Below are positions 1 through 15,000 of a stretch of DNA of 64,000 bases, piece after piece. Numbering within the stretch: the first letter of the stretch is position 1; each line of letters starts with the position of its first letter. Below the pieces are notes generated by a model. That model had not been told where the DNA came from and did no database searches. It saw nothing but the letters and a program-made list of their open reading frames with translations. Location of the stretch: assembly GCA_965644315.1 (NCBI GenBank), contig CBFFRQ010000069.1, positions 1,178,001 through 1,242,000 of the forward strand, read 5' to 3'. The DNA is from Caecitellus pseudoparvulus. Its lineage: Eukaryota > Bigyra: Bicosoecida. Position numbers and translations under genes: made by a program.

Positions 1-3000
1 GTTTCGACAACGGACGGGGTGGAAGAAGTGCAGAGTATCACCGTTGCACACCCAGATGGGGTCTCAGGGACCTTTCAGCTCAAGTTGGCGTCAGAAGTAA
101 CGGTCCCCCTGCGCCACAATGCCAGTGAGGTTGAAGTAGCTGCAGCCTTGAAGCAGATGAAGGCCATCAGTCGAGCAACCGTGCATCGGCAAAGTCTGGA
201 CTCAAACCTTGACGGTGCAGTCGACGGGTACAAGTGGATCCTTCGCATGAGGAGCAGTGATGTCCATCAGACGCCCGATCTTCCCGACCTTGTCGTTGTC
301 AGCAGCTTATCTCCAGCATCAGCGGGAATCAACTCGTGCCCCTCCCAGTGTGTGGATGGCTCGCCACCAGCAGACTACGCAGCTTTGCGGCTGTCGTCAA
401 GGTCCTCAAATCAGCGCCATGAATGTGCCGCCTTTGCCGATGGACTTTTCTCAGGACCTTGCATGGCAGGAGAAAGCACGGTGTTTACTATCATGTCGTC
501 AGTCGCTGACGATGATAGAAGCTCGTACGGTGGCTCATTTGTGCTCTCCTACGGCGGAAAAGAAACACGGCTCCTCTCAGCCACTGCCTCCGCAGCAGAC
601 GTCCAAGCCCAGCTTGCAGACGTGATAGGCACTGACTTTTCCGTTGAAGTCGATCGTTACGAGTACACGCAGACTGGAGCGCCAGAGGTACACCAACAGC
701 AGTGGGGGATCAAGTGGCACGCGAGGATCACGCCTTCCGGAGCCATTGATGTTGAGGACCTCTCTGTGTTGACCCACTCATTCACTGGTGAAGATGCTGC
801 AATTGCTGTGTTCAGGAGCATCTTTGTTGAGACATCAACCGCCCGGGGTCCGCTCAATGGCGCGTTCGTGGTCCGTGCACAGCACGAACAAACAGCCCCC
901 CTGTCTGTTGATGCATCGGCTGAAGCAGTACAAGAAGAAGTGGAGGCGCTGCTGGGTGTCGGAAAGGTCCATGTTGATCGCACTTTAAGCTATCGAGCAA
1001 GTGGGGCACGCGTGGTTGGCAGGCCAGGCGATGGCTTTGTCCGCAGTTCGATGGATGTCTCTTCAAGCGCCTTCCCTGTAAGTCAGGGCTCTCGTTTACT
1101 CATAGCAGGCGATGAATTCTCAGTCTGCCATGATGGTGTTGCAGCGGTGAATCTGGATGCACAGGCAATTCCTCTGTGTGAAGCAGCCAATCCGAACGTG
1201 CAGGCGACGTTCTCGGGCCCAGGAAGCGCCCCACTAGACTTGCTGGTCCACGCAAACGGGTACCAGTGGTGCATCACCCTCATGGTCAGTGTGCACAATG
1301 TGCAGGATTTCTTTGCCATCCCAGGGCCTGGGTTCGCTGGAGTCGGCTCTGTTCTCCGAACTTCAACAGGAGCTGGCCTCCGCCCGTTCACTGTGCACGT
1401 TGGACAGCCTAGCCCAGTGCACACAATCGTGCTGAAGGACCCATTCTTCAACACAGCTACATCTGTAAGCTATCCAGATGTCGGGTTCCGCTTGGAGTTC
1501 GACGGAAGGCAGACAGAGTGCCTGAGGTGGCACAGTGACGACGGGGAAGCGCTGTCAAGCAAGCTGACAGCCGCCATCCAAGACGTTGGCGGAGAACCAC
1601 ACGTGCAAGCTCATGCAGTCAAGCGAGGCTCCGGTCTTGAACCTGACTTTTTTGGCTACACTATCACCGTCTCATACTCCGGAGCTGCAGAGAGTCTAGT
1701 CAGCATCCCCCAGCTATCCGTCACAACTGCAGGGTGCACAGATCCCGCGTACCCTGGAACTGTGCTTGCCGACGAAGCAGTCCTGCACTCAAGGTCCCTC
1801 CCATGGCGCGAGACGTTCTTGTCCCTGGAGCCGGGCCGGGAGTACCAAGTAAGGGTGTCTGCTGAGAACTCCTTCGGCATTGGTGAACCGTCGGACGCTG
1901 TCCACTTCACGACGCCAAACTTGGCCCAGACCCCTGGAGCAGTGCAGGCTGTAAACCTTGTAGATCTTCACACTGGGGACGGGGTGGAGGTCTTCTTTAA
2001 GGCCCCACGCGAGGACGGTGGAGACCCCATTCTCAAGTACTCTGTCGAGATCGACACCCTTCCAACGTTCACAGGCACAGCGTACCGGAAGGTGGACGTC
2101 GCTTCCGTCCCTGAGGAGCAGGAAGTGACCCTGAACTTTGCCTCAGACTCGTCGCGAGGGGGATTTTTCGTCCTTGGCCTAGGAATCAAGCGCACTGACC
2201 GCTTGCCATGGAATGCCCACGCGCGACAGATCGCAAACTCGCTTGCCAGGGCCTTGGGCGCGTACAGCCAAGCATACGAGCCCATCGAAGTCAACCGCGC
2301 GCCTTACGAGAACGGCTTTAAGTGGTTCATTACGTTCAACGGTCTCTCGGGGGATGTGGGTACCCTGCAGGCAGATTCGAGTGGCCTTCTGGGTGTCAAG
2401 CCAACAGTTACGACAAACGAAGTCCTGAAGGGGCGCGCAGATATTGTCCCGGGAAGTTTCTCCTTCGAAGAGCAGCTCATCTCCATTGAGGCATTAAGTC
2501 CACTGAGCGGTACCTTCACTCTTGACTTTGAGGACGAACAGACGGAACCCATAAGTGTTGGGGCCTCTGCAGCGGATCTCGCAGCTGCCTTGGACGGCCT
2601 CTCAAGCATCCACACTGTGTCAGTCTCTGCGGTTCCAGCACTGGCTTACAGCGAGTTTGGAGCGCACCCATCACACCCAGCTGCAACACACTCTGAAGTT
2701 GCATCCCCTGCCCGAGCATCTGCCTGGATGGTTACCTTCACCCACATGGTGCATGAGCGCTACCAAGGAGCAGGGAACATTGGGATGCTGCGCATGAACG
2801 CGTCATTGACCTTGGGAACCGCACTTCGAGCCTCAGTGACCGAGTTCAAGCGAGGAACAGAACCCCTTCGGCTGGTGCTCTCAGGCCTTTCCGCTGGTGT
2901 TTCGTACTTCGCACGAGTCACAGCTTACAACAGCCGTGGGCACGGACTGCCCAGCTCGGTTGTCTCTGAGACCCCGACCTCACAACCTGGCCCTCCAGAG

Positions 3001-6000
3001 CATGTTTCTGTGGCTGTCTCCAACGCAGACAGTCTCGATATCTCCTGGAAGGCCCCTCAGAGTTTTGGGGGGGAACCTTTGTCGAGTTTCTCTGTCCAGT
3101 GGTATGCGGAGCCTCCAGTCCGCCCCGTGCAGACCGTCAGCGTCTCCGCCAGCTCGGGTGTGCCCGATGTGCAACACATTCAGACGCTTGCAGATGCGGA
3201 TGACATTCAAGGCGCCTTCCGAGTCATGATGGGAAACAGCACAAGCGAAGACATTCCTCATGACGCCTCAGCGGCGCAAGTCAAGCAAGCATTGTTGCGC
3301 ATGCCATCTGTGAACGCTGTCGAGGTCTCCAGGGCTCCGTCATGGATCCGGATTCCAGGCACGTTCAGGCTTGAACAAGGAGGAAGCTCTGTAACAGTGT
3401 CAGATGGAGGAACAGCAGCGCTTCTGCCCCTTCAACTCACGCCTGGCACAGACTTGCGTGTCGGAACGGCAGAGCAGTTCACAGAGCCCGCCGACTTGCC
3501 GGCCTTCAGAGTGTGTTCGTCATGTGGGGCGCCAACCACGGCGGGCTTCACATTGGCAGACGCCCGCCTCAGTGGATCATCCACGGCTGCCACGTGGGAG
3601 GGCGAAACCTTTGAGTACTATGTGCTCTACAAGCCGGGACACGGGTATGTGTGGTCGGTCACCTTTTCCGAGACGGGGCATGTCGGGAGACAAGAACGCT
3701 TAGTCGCAGAGCCTGGGACAGGATTCATTGGCACGAACGTAGCTCTCCAAAGCCGAAGTAAGCGAGCTGGGGAGAGTGCACTATCGGGGGTCTTTAGACT
3801 GTCCAAGGGTGGGGCCACGACCGCCCCGATCCCTCATGACGCAACAGCTGAGCAGGTGAAGTCAGCGCTGACGGCACTGCCAACTGTTTCCACAGTGGAT
3901 GTGTCACGAATCCAAAATGGGCACGGCTTTGATTGGATTGTCACGTTCACGTCGGACATCGGGCCCCTTCCCGTGATGACGATGCACGACGCTTCCTTGT
4001 TGGGCCCTGATGCGAGAGGGTACGTCACAATGACGCGACAAGGAAGTGCTCCAGGGGGGTATGGGCATCGAGAAGTGCCTGTGCAAATGTCCCAACCAGA
4101 TAGAACGTACTCGTACACAGCGACCGGCTTGCAGACAGGCTTGCGCTACACAGTCCAGGTTGCGGCAGCCAACGCTCACAATGGGCTCGGTGCAGCCACG
4201 GAAGTTACCGAAAGCACACAGGAGACTCCGAGAACGGCACCAGGGGCGCCGTCAGTCGTTGGTCTGTATGTCTTGTCAGACTCATCCCTCAAGTTGGTGT
4301 GGTCGTATCCCGATGACGGTGGGGCGATATGCAGTCGATACGAAGTGCAGTGGAGCAAGTCAAGCTCATTCTCCGGAGGCCTTGGCCAAGTCGGCTCCCT
4401 TATCTATGAAGATCATGCAGTATCTCTGCCTGTCACGTCGCGCCAGTTCTTCCAGAACTTGGCGCTCCTGGATGCTGGAGTGCAGTACTACGTGAGGGTT
4501 CGAGCGCAGAACGACATGGGCTTCGGCGCCTGGTCAGCAATTGTCTCTGCGATGCCAGGTGTTCAAAGGCCCGGCGCACCATTGAATCTCACTGTAACTG
4601 TCATCAGCGGGGTACAACTCTTAGTGGCATGGGAGCCGCCCTCGCAGGATTTGCTAGTCTATGGAGGCAATGGCGGCCTGCCTGTCGAGCGCTACCTCAT
4701 CGAGTGGGACAGCCCCTTGTTCTCCTTGGTGGCCTCACCCGCAGCTGGCTCATTTGAGCTGGAAGATGGCAGCGCAACGTCGTACATCATCGGTCATCGA
4801 GATTCCATCACTGGGTATGAAGATGGAACCTTGGAAAGAGGCCAACAGTACTCCGTGAGAGTGGCTGCGTGGTCAGCGGCAGGCTACGGAGACTACGGAA
4901 TGCCTGCCAGCGGACCTGTTACATTGACAGATCAACCACCCAGTGTCATTCGCGAAATGCGAGTACAGGCTGTGGGTCAATCATCGCTGACAAGTGCTTG
5001 GGCACTGCCGCGGTTCGACGGTGGTCGCACGCTTCAGTCTGTCGTTGTCGAGACTGACTCATCTGAAGGCTTTGGTGCGCCTCGCCAAGATGAAATTCCA
5101 TTCGTGTTTGAGAAGCAAGCCGTTACTCTCAAGTCTAGCACCTCTGTTGAGGTGCAGCACGTGGACGTGCTTGTCGACGTAACAAACGAAGTGCAAACAA
5201 TCACTTCCACCGTTCATGGAGCCGATGAAGTGCAGACAATAGCCTTCGAGTCACGCCCAGTGGTCGCACACGTTGACACTGTCACTACATCGACCGTGGA
5301 TGTGAATGAAGTGCAGCGGATTACGGCCGGTGGGATCGCCGCACCAGAAGAGCAAGTCATCACCACGACCACACCCAACGCTGGAAACCCTGTTAGAGAG
5401 GTGCAGGTCATCAAAACCAGCTCCGTGGACATTGACGAAGTGCACTTCATCGAGCTGTGGGATGACAATGCGGAGACCCAGGCTAGTCAGACTGTGCATG
5501 TTCTGTCAGCGAGCCATGCAACCACCCCAGCTGGTCTAGATGCCCAAACATTTACCATCAACTGTGGATTGACTGCCGCTGACAAAGTTACATTCGAGAT
5601 GGATACCGATAGCAGCTACGTCCATGGATCCACTGCGTCGTACGTCCACGTTACGATCACCAACCTCACCACCCATGGAATAGCCTGGGAGCTATCAAGT
5701 GCCCTCTCCCTGCACTACGCTTCTGCGCCTTCAAACCAGGGTGCCATTCTACCACCAGGACTTGCTGGGAATGTTTTGACGGTGACGTGCCGTGACGCGC
5801 GCGAAGCTGGCCCTGTTGACGATGTGGCTATCGCCAACGTGTTTTCTTCCCTCGGGAGCCACTCTCGCGGCTCAGATGATCGCCACTTGGACCGAAACGT
5901 TACGTTCTCACTTTCAGTTGACCTCTCTCGATGCACACTGTGCACGTGTAGCCCGTTGTGCTACGTTGGGGGTGCCCAAGCACACGCAGACATGTCTGGG

Positions 6001-9000
6001 GCAGAGATGCAGACAGTCCTTGACAGCTTGAGCCCGTTGACAGGGCAGGTGACAGTGACCCGCGAGGACAACGGCACGAATGCTAACTACCGCCGTTGGC
6101 ATGTGACGTTTGATGGCGCTGCAGTGAACGGTGATATCCCAAGTGCCACGAATTCCAGGCAGAATGCCGTACACATGCACGATGCTGTCCTGGCCAACGC
6201 AGATGGATTCAGCGGCGGCGATGCGACCCGTTGGGGTGCAGTTAGCGAAGGAAACGAGATAAACGCAGGGAGGTTTGTTGTGTCCTACACCGACTTTTAC
6301 ACGGGTGTGACGGAGTCTCTCTCCGTGGGGGGAGTATTGCATGACGCCCCTGGCTCTGCCCTGGAAGGGGCACTCAGCCTTCAAGAGCGACTGCAAACCC
6401 TGAGCAAGATCAACGCCGTCTCAGTTTCTCGCTCTGTACCAGATGCAGCAGGTGGCTATGAGTGGACCATCACCTTCTCCGGGAATGACGGGGATCTCCA
6501 CGCGTTGGAAGTTCACAGCATGAGCGCAGACCCGCTAGGAACCTCGACTGGGGCACTTGTGTCTGTGGAGGTATGCCCCAACTCAACTGCATGCAGAAAC
6601 GGAGAGTTCATTGACCCAGCGAGCACTTGGACAATCAGCATTCCTGGGTTTACATCATCGATGGCTCCGCTGCGCGCCAATGCGACACAGCTCGAGGTCG
6701 CAGCGTACATTCACGGCATGCAAGACGTGAACGGCGCTCCTCACCCAGCTGTGAACGTTGGCCGCCCGGTGCAAGTGCCGCCGTACGGAATGGGGTGGAC
6801 AGGTGGATTTGAATTTAGGGTTCAGTTTGTTGGCATTCCAGGTGACATCCCTGAGGTGCTGGTCAACGACTCTGGGCTACATGGGGTGCCAGAGCGCGAA
6901 GGACACCTTCACAGGTCTGCCTCGGCATCTGTACACACTGAGGCACATGGAAACACTGTCCAAGGATGGTTCAAGCTCCAGCACCGTGGATCTGTAACGC
7001 CTGCGATTGATTTGCTCGCAGGGGTCTCGCCCTCAGCGCCAAGGCAGTGGCCTGACCCCACTGCCGTTGCCACACAAATCAAGGCAGCGCTGGAGTCACT
7101 CAGCAGCATTGACGAGGTCACTGTTTCAGTGGATGAGACGGTACATGGCACTGGACCGTACATTCCCAATGCTGTGGGCGGTTTCTCCTGGCTTGTCACG
7201 TTCACTGACTCCCTTAATGGGGGTAACGTCGAGCAGCTGACGGTTGCAATGGCGTGTGATGGAACGACGTCACCGGCAGCCCCTGGGACCTTGGCCTGCC
7301 TACAGCTTCGCTCACCTCGATCAGGAGGAGAAGTAAGCTTGGATCTGGACACAGCCGTGGAAGGGAACCAGCTGGATGGCTCCTTCAAATTGTCCATTGG
7401 GGGCTTCACGACGGGGGAACTTGCCTACGATGTGAGCGCGGCCGAGCTTGAGGCCGCCCTCGAGCTCTTGCACAGCACCGGGCCCATCACTGTGACCAGG
7501 CACCTCCCATCTGGTGTGCCTTCTGTTCAAGAGAACGAAAAGCAAGAATTTGTGTGGAAGATCACCTTCTCAAGCGATACCCACACGGGGGTGGACTCAG
7601 CAAGCGATTGGGCAAGTGGATACTCCAAATCATGGGGCAAGAACATTGGCCGTTCTTTGACTCCGTTGCTTTCCTGTGACGCAAGCACGCTGGAAGATAG
7701 CAACAAAGATGTCTCTAGCCACGCTTGCGTCACAGGGGTGGATGAACCTGGTGTTTCCCCTGTAAACGGCTTCTTCCGCCTGCACTTGGATACACTCACA
7801 AGCTGCGCCGCCCCTGGCTCACCCTACGCGTGCACCGACGAGGAAACTGGTGATATCCGCCATGATGCACAGGCATCTCGAGCAGATGCCGCTGCCCTTG
7901 GTTTGGATCCAGAGACGAGCGTGGAAGCAGCACTGGAAGCGTTGTCCAATGTCGGTGACGTTGCCGTGACTAGGCGGGCTGCTTCCTCTCCGTTCACAGG
8001 AGCATACGAGTGGTCTGTCACATTCCTGCGAGATGGATCATCTCCAATGTGCTTGGAGGGCGTCCCTGCAGCATGCCCATCCCCAGGCGATGTCCCACTG
8101 CTGTCCATTGCGAATGCTGGCGCAGGCCTCCCCATCTTGTCTGCCGAAGGCGACCCTTCCTTCAACACCACTGTGTCTGAAACCACGAAAGGAAACGTCA
8201 TCGCAGGGAACTGGTCGGTGCGCACGGCTTCTGGATATGCCTTGCCGCTCCTGAGCTTTGACGTGACAGCGGATACACTGCGACAACGCCTGGCAGAGAG
8301 CCCAGATCATCCAACGCTGCTGGTATCCCGCCAGCGCACGAGCAAATTCCGGACGTATCAGTGGAGAGTCACATTCGTAGAGAACCAAGGATTCATCCCA
8401 ACTGGTGCAGGGGATATTCCAAACATGCTGATGAATGCGTCCTTGCTTACAGACGGAGACGGAGTGTCGGGCTCCGCCAACATGCACGTTGCACAGGCGG
8501 TGCAAGGTTCCGAGCCTTTGGGGGGGCGCTTCAGCATCGACATGATGGGATCAAACACAGGACCTCGGGATGTAGTCTTCAGCATCAGCGAATCCAGGCT
8601 GGAACTCGAGCTGGAGTCCTTGAACAACGTTGTTGATGTCGCAGTGCGAAGCAACCGATCCTTTGGGGCAGGCTGGGCAGGACAGCATGTGGCCCCGCAT
8701 GGCCAACCTGGAGGACTGCGGTTCACTGTATCTTTCCTCAAAAACGCAGGCACTACTGAAGGGTTTACCTTTCCTCCTGGATCTGGCAACAGGGACGCGC
8801 TGACGCCTTCATTCTCGGGCCTGAGCGGAACCAACTGCCGAGTCGTAGTTTCCACACACCAGGACGGTGCCGAGCCCCTCCACGGCACATTCTCACTGTC
8901 TGTTGCCTCCCAAGCAGTGACACTTCCCTATGACGCCTCTCAGACCAGCGTGGCCACAGCGCTGTCATCTCTCACTTCGACAGGTCAAGTGTCTTCCAGC

Positions 9001-12000
9001 AGGCACCTGTACTACGGCAGCCTGCTCGGTAACGTTCACATTCAAAGCCCGGGGGCTGCAGTCCTCGAGGGGGAGAGAGGTGTTGACTTTGCGTCCATCC
9101 TTGCGGTTGGTGACAAGATTCGAGTCGGGGGGCCGCCATTGCAAGCATCCTCGGCTGATGGTGAAGTGTGGCTCGGCAAAGCCATAACAGTCGGTGGATC
9201 GCCTGTGCTGACGATGGTTGAAGGCTTCAGACAGCATCTTTTTGTGGGTGCAACATTGCGCATTGGAACTTTGGTGGCCAATGTCACGGATTTGCTGGCT
9301 GCTGAGCAGACCATCCAGGTTGTCTCGCCAAACCTGCCACTTGACTCTGACCCTGGGGCGTTCAAGCTCGTATACGTGCGTCCGAGTGGGGAACTTCGCT
9401 CCTCAGCATGCTTGTCTCTTGCTGCAAGTGCTGCAGAGATGAGGAACGCCCTCTCTTCGCTTGTCAGCGACCCCCACGTTCATGTAGCTCGCGCAGGAAA
9501 CGGCTCTGCTGGGGTGGGATTCTCCTGGGCAGTGACATTCAAAGGACTCAACGACGTTGCCTCTGTCCGCAACGCATTCAATGGGTCACCCAGCGTTGTC
9601 ACTGTTGATGTGCACAATGACGCTGGAGTTTCAGCATCAGTTGAATGTCCAGCCGCTGCTGCTGGCGACCTGATCTTCTCTTCAAGCATGATCAAGAATG
9701 GCTCAGCAGCAGAAGTGACCCTCAGCGCACCGGCTGCTTCCTCGTCAACGTCCCCTGTAGAAGTGTTTTACCAAGCTGAAGTGTTCAGTGTTGTATCTGC
9801 GACGAAAGAGCAGCAAGAGGTTTGGATGTCAGCCGGTTCCTCTGGCTCTTTCGGGCTGTCTGTGGGAGCTAGTAGCACTGGGTGCTTCAATGCTTCCATT
9901 GATGAAAGCCAAGCGCTTGAGGTAGCCCTGCGGTCAATGGGGCTTGATGCCATGGTGGCCTTCACCAGACACCGTGGCACCCTTGAAACAGTCTACCGAA
10001 TAGCCTTTTCGGCGCCAGGGGACCAAGTGGACATGACACTCGATATGAGTTGCAGCTTCACTGGTGAAGCCCGAATCAGTGTCCCACAGCAGGGCACAAG
10101 TGGCGAAGTGTTCGAGCATCATGCAGCGAACGGCACATCATTGATTCCCATACACAAGGGCACCTTGAGTCCGGTTGGGCTGTATCCCGTGTACAAGGTG
10201 AACGGCTGGACTCACGTGGTACACTTCGAAACACATCTGGGGGATGTGGAAGGGATGGGAGCAACGTCGCAGCTAGAGGGCTCAGATGCAAGCGTACAAG
10301 TGCACGATGACTTCATTCAAGGGTTCGCACCCCTGTCCTTTACGACACAGCCCTTGCTTAGTGGCATCGACTACCATGTGCGGGCATCTGCCAAGAGCGC
10401 GATCGGTGTGAGTGCATGGAGTGCAACAGCCACTGGCATGCCAAGCGCGCCTCCTTCGGAACCCACATCCCTTGTTGTTGCCCCTTTGACGCGAGTGTAT
10501 GAGGTGCAGAGTGTGACAACCGCAGCAAGGCACCTGGACGAAGTGCAAAGCATTCGCACGCGTGCCGCTGAGGTTCCCGCGAGACAAGCCATCGTGACAA
10601 GCGCACCGGACTCTGGCACACTGTCAGGGGTGGTCCTTGTTTCGCTTGAAGGCGAGAGCATGACATTTGCCCACAATGCTAGTGCTGCGGAAGTGAAGCA
10701 GGTCTTGGAGGCCTTCTCTGCAGTGAATCGGGTGTCCGTTACTCGCAACGGGCAGACGGCCGAGGGCGGGTTCCAGTGGACGGTCGAGTTTCACAACACA
10801 TCACTGCCTGACCCGCTGCCGTTGGTGGGTTGCAACGCCTCGCACCTGCATTCCAGCGTCGGAGAAGCACGGTGCATTTCAAGAATGGAGCGGCCGAAGA
10901 ACGTGCTGGGGGGGACATTCTACCTCCGCTTGGGGCACCACTCCACTGCTAATCTGGCACATAGTGCCAGTGCCGGAGACGTGCGCAGGGCTGTTGAGGC
11001 CTTGCTTAACCCCCAAGAGGCAGACGTTGCTGTTTCCAAGCTGGGGCCTGACGCACAGGGCGGATGCGAGTGGCGCGTCACGTTCAAGGCACTGAAAGGA
11101 GACGTGCCAGAGCTTGTGCCTGTCAGCTCGCTAACCGGCGTCAGAGCCGAGGTCACAGTGGCCGAGGTGCAAAAGGGAAACCAACTGGAAGGCCACTTCA
11201 CCTTGTCTTTCGGCGGACGGACGACTGACGCCCTGCCCTTTGACGTGTCGGCCACTGCCTTGCAAACCGCGCTGAACATGTTGCCATCCGTTGACTTCGT
11301 CTCTGTCCAGCGGAATGTGCTCCAAGACGAGCAAGATGGGTGCACGTGGCAAGTGACTTTCATGCAGAAAGGGGATTTGCCGCTGCTGGGCTCTTCTGCT
11401 GCAGGTCTGACTGGTGAGGGTGCAGCGGTGCTCGTGCAGGAGCAAAGGAAGGGTGCCATTGAATCTGGATCGGCGCTTTCCGTGTCCTTCTCGCCTCCTG
11501 TTAACACTGGTGGGCGAGCGGTAACAGCGTACACTGTTGAATGGGACACAACTCCGACGTTTTCATCTCCGGACGCAGGGAGTATGCACGTCGCCGAAGC
11601 TGACCTGCTGCACCAGTACCAGAGTGTCACCCTTTCTGCTGACGCTGCCTCCTACTCCGGAACTTTCCAGCTGCAGTACAACGGCTCCACCACTGAGCCT
11701 CTTCCGTTCTGGGCCGATGCAGCGGAGGTCCGCGATGCTCTTGAAGCCCTTCCCAGCATCCATGCAGTGGCAGTTGACACAGACGACGGGAAGACCCCTG
11801 TCGGAACAGGCTCTCTCGACGCAAGTCCAGCCGAGTCGGTCCTTCTCGCCCATGACTTAGCCGCGCAATTCTCTGTCGGTGACTTGATTTGGGTGGGGCA
11901 TGAGAAGCTTCGGGTGAGGGCAAGCAGCTCAGCTGGCGCTCTTACCCGGGTGTACTTTGGCACCTACAATGACCACACTGTCGTTGACTATGCTGAATCA

Positions 12001-15000
12001 CCAGCAACAGAGTATACCATCTTTGCTTCAACAAACGGGTCAGCGTACGCGGTGCACTTCTTGTCTGTGGTCGGCCCATTCCAGCCACTTCACGTGCCCA
12101 TGCCGCAGGCAGCCGGCGCTGTTGTCCTGGGAGCAGTCTCAGGCAGAGCCTGTGATGGCTGCCTTCACATTCGCCCCTTGGCCAAGGGGGTGGCGCACTA
12201 CGTCCGTGTTGTTGCTCACAACGCGGCTGGGCGGGGCCAGAGCACATTAGCTGTCGTTGACGTACCGAGGCAGGTGCCAGCTGCTCCTGCTGCTGTCCAG
12301 GCCGTTGTTGCCTCGCATGAAAGCGTACTTGTTCGCTGGCAGCCGCCCGTGGACGACGGCGGCGGTGCTATTGATCGCTACCTTATTGAGTGGGACCCCC
12401 TGGCAACATTCAGCTCAACGCCAGCCAACTCTCCTGCCGGTCAGGCTCTTGTGAAGGTGGATAGCTTAGGAGCACCACCATTCTCCTTCAGCATTCACGC
12501 TTGGAACAGCAATGGAAGCCTTCGATCGCTTGTGAATGGGACGACTGTATTTGTGCGGGTGGCAGCTGTCAACGATGTACCCGTGGACAGCAATGCGATG
12601 TGGGGCAGCATGGACAGCAGCATCCAGGTGGTAGACAACAGGGTGTGGGGGTACAGCTCACCTTCACACGTGACAACAACATACCAGGCGCCATCGGCAC
12701 CTTCGAGCGTCACACTCCTCGCTCTGTCAGGAAGCATTTGCAGAGTGTCCTGGGCGCTCCCTGATCTGGACGGTGGCCGGCCAGTCACCGCATACACGGT
12801 TGCGCTTGACTCAGTCCCTTCTTTTGACTCGCCATTGAATGATGAGAGTCGCATCTTTGATGTTGCGCACTTGAAAGCTCTAAGCCCAGGTGGTGAGGTG
12901 CAAGTAGATCTTACTGGCTTAGAAAGCGGGAGGGTGTACTTTGCTCGGGTGCGTGGGGAAAACGCTGAAGGGCCCGGTGCCTGGTCAGCTGCAACAGGTG
13001 GTGTGGTGCCCATCGCACCCCCTGGACAGAGCGCGACGACGCAAGCTTCCACCATTTTACAGTCAGATGAGCCCGTGTCATTCATCGATGTTACCTGGTC
13101 TCCACCTGCTCACACAAATGGGGCAGAAGTGACAGGCTACCTGGTTGAGTGGTTCACCAAAAAGGAAGTGCCCACCGTGCAGCGAGTCTTCCTCTCATCC
13201 CCAAAGGGTCGAAGCGACATTGACACTGTAAGTGGCACTTTCATGCTGCTCTTCAAGGGTGAAAGCACAGTCCAGATGCCCCAGGATGTGTCGGCAGCAG
13301 ACATGCGTCGCCATCTGATGCACTTGCAGAATAGCTCGACAGGCAGCTACCTAATTCCCGACGTGAGGGTCACACGAGATGAGACCCCCTCCGGCTACTC
13401 CTGGGATATTGCCTTTGTTGGGATGCCGGGGGCAGTTCCACAACTTCGAGCTGATTCAAGCAACTTGGTCTCGGTAAGCAGGTGTGATGGTGCGGGCACC
13501 AACGCCTGCCTCGATCTACGTGTGGATGAGGATGAATACTTGCAGGGCAGGCGAGAAGGAGGCTCACCCCAGGTACAAGTACTGACTTTCTTGCAGGATG
13601 AAGCATCCAACTCAGCGCCACATGGCTTCGTCACTCTCTCTGTGGCAGGGTCGTTGCCGACACCGCCTCTCGACATCTCCAGCCCGGCGGCGTACATCGC
13701 TGAAGCACTAGGCAACTTGCCGACCGTGCGGCAAGTACATGTCACAACCACGCCAGTATCCACGAGCTGTTCGCTGGCGCATGGATGTGAAGACGGACTT
13801 CAGATGCAAGTCACATTCCTTCCGGCAGGCGTTGCCGTTCCACCCATCGTGCTCGACGCATCCAACTTGCAAGGTGGAGAGTCTCTCGTCGCCTCGGTGC
13901 ACTCAGATGGCGTGGATGTGGGCGCGGACTCCAGGGAGCTGTGCGAGCTCTGCAAGCCTGCAGAGATTCCTGTGGGGTACAACGCAACGCTCCTGCCTGA
14001 AGACGCATTCTCGTACAAGATCAGCGGCCTGACCTCTGGTGAGTCGTACGCGATTCGCGTGAGTGCGGTGAACGCTGCGGGTGTGGGCCAGCCCTCGCTT
14101 GCCTTGTGCACACCCAACTCCGCGGCGTACTGCCGAGAGAGCCCTTATCTCACCGTCCCGCAACAGCGCCCGGGGGCCCCAGAGGGCGTGTTGGTTGAAG
14201 TGCAGCCGGGTGTGTCAAGTGAGCTTGCTGTTTCATACCAGCCGCCCCATTCAGATGGAGGCGCATCCATCCTAGCATACCGAATCGACTGGTCGGCTGA
14301 TCCCGACTTCGCATCATCCAGCAGCGTGGAAGTGAGCTGCCCGAGCAACGCGGCAAGGCAGGTCGTCTTCATCTCAACGATCGCCCAAAATGGCTCATCT
14401 TCCATTGTAGGGGGCACATTTTCGCTGCAAGTGCAGCACGCAGGCGTCACTGCGCTCTCTTTACCCATTCGCTTTGACGCCACTGCGTCCATGAGCGATG
14501 AAGAGCCTGGACAAGGCAGCGGCGTCTTCTGTGATCCATCTGCTCCTCATGAGCCTTGCGACCAGAGTGCAGTTGCGAATCCGGGAAGCATGCAATCTCA
14601 CCTTCAGTATCTGCCAAACGTACACAGTGTGTCTGTCAGTCGGGCAGGCACCAATGGTGAGCACGTGTGGGCCGTGACATTCAATGACGCTGGAGGGGAC
14701 TGGCATGTCAGCATCGTCGACAACAGCCTGGAGAATAGCTCCGGTAGCGTCGGGTCGAGTGGGGTCGCCATCCACACAGATGTCAAAGTGCAGGGAGAAG
14801 ACCCCTCCTCCCTTCACTGCCTGGGCACACAGACCATCCGTGGCCTGACTCAGGGCCTCCCGTACTTCGTCCGGGTTTCAGCATACAACATGCTGGGCTA
14901 TGGTCCCGTTCGAAACGCGGTGAACCCAGCAGGCCTTCCTGCGCAAGCACCTATGCGAGCCCCAGGGCGGCCAACTGGAGCTGCTCTGAGCGTTGTGAGT

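Noticed and set aside
5140-5475. CRISPR or simple DNA satellite reading of the EVQ cluster
   Set aside because: Spacing varies, similarity is at protein level, and the segment lies inside an open reading frame.
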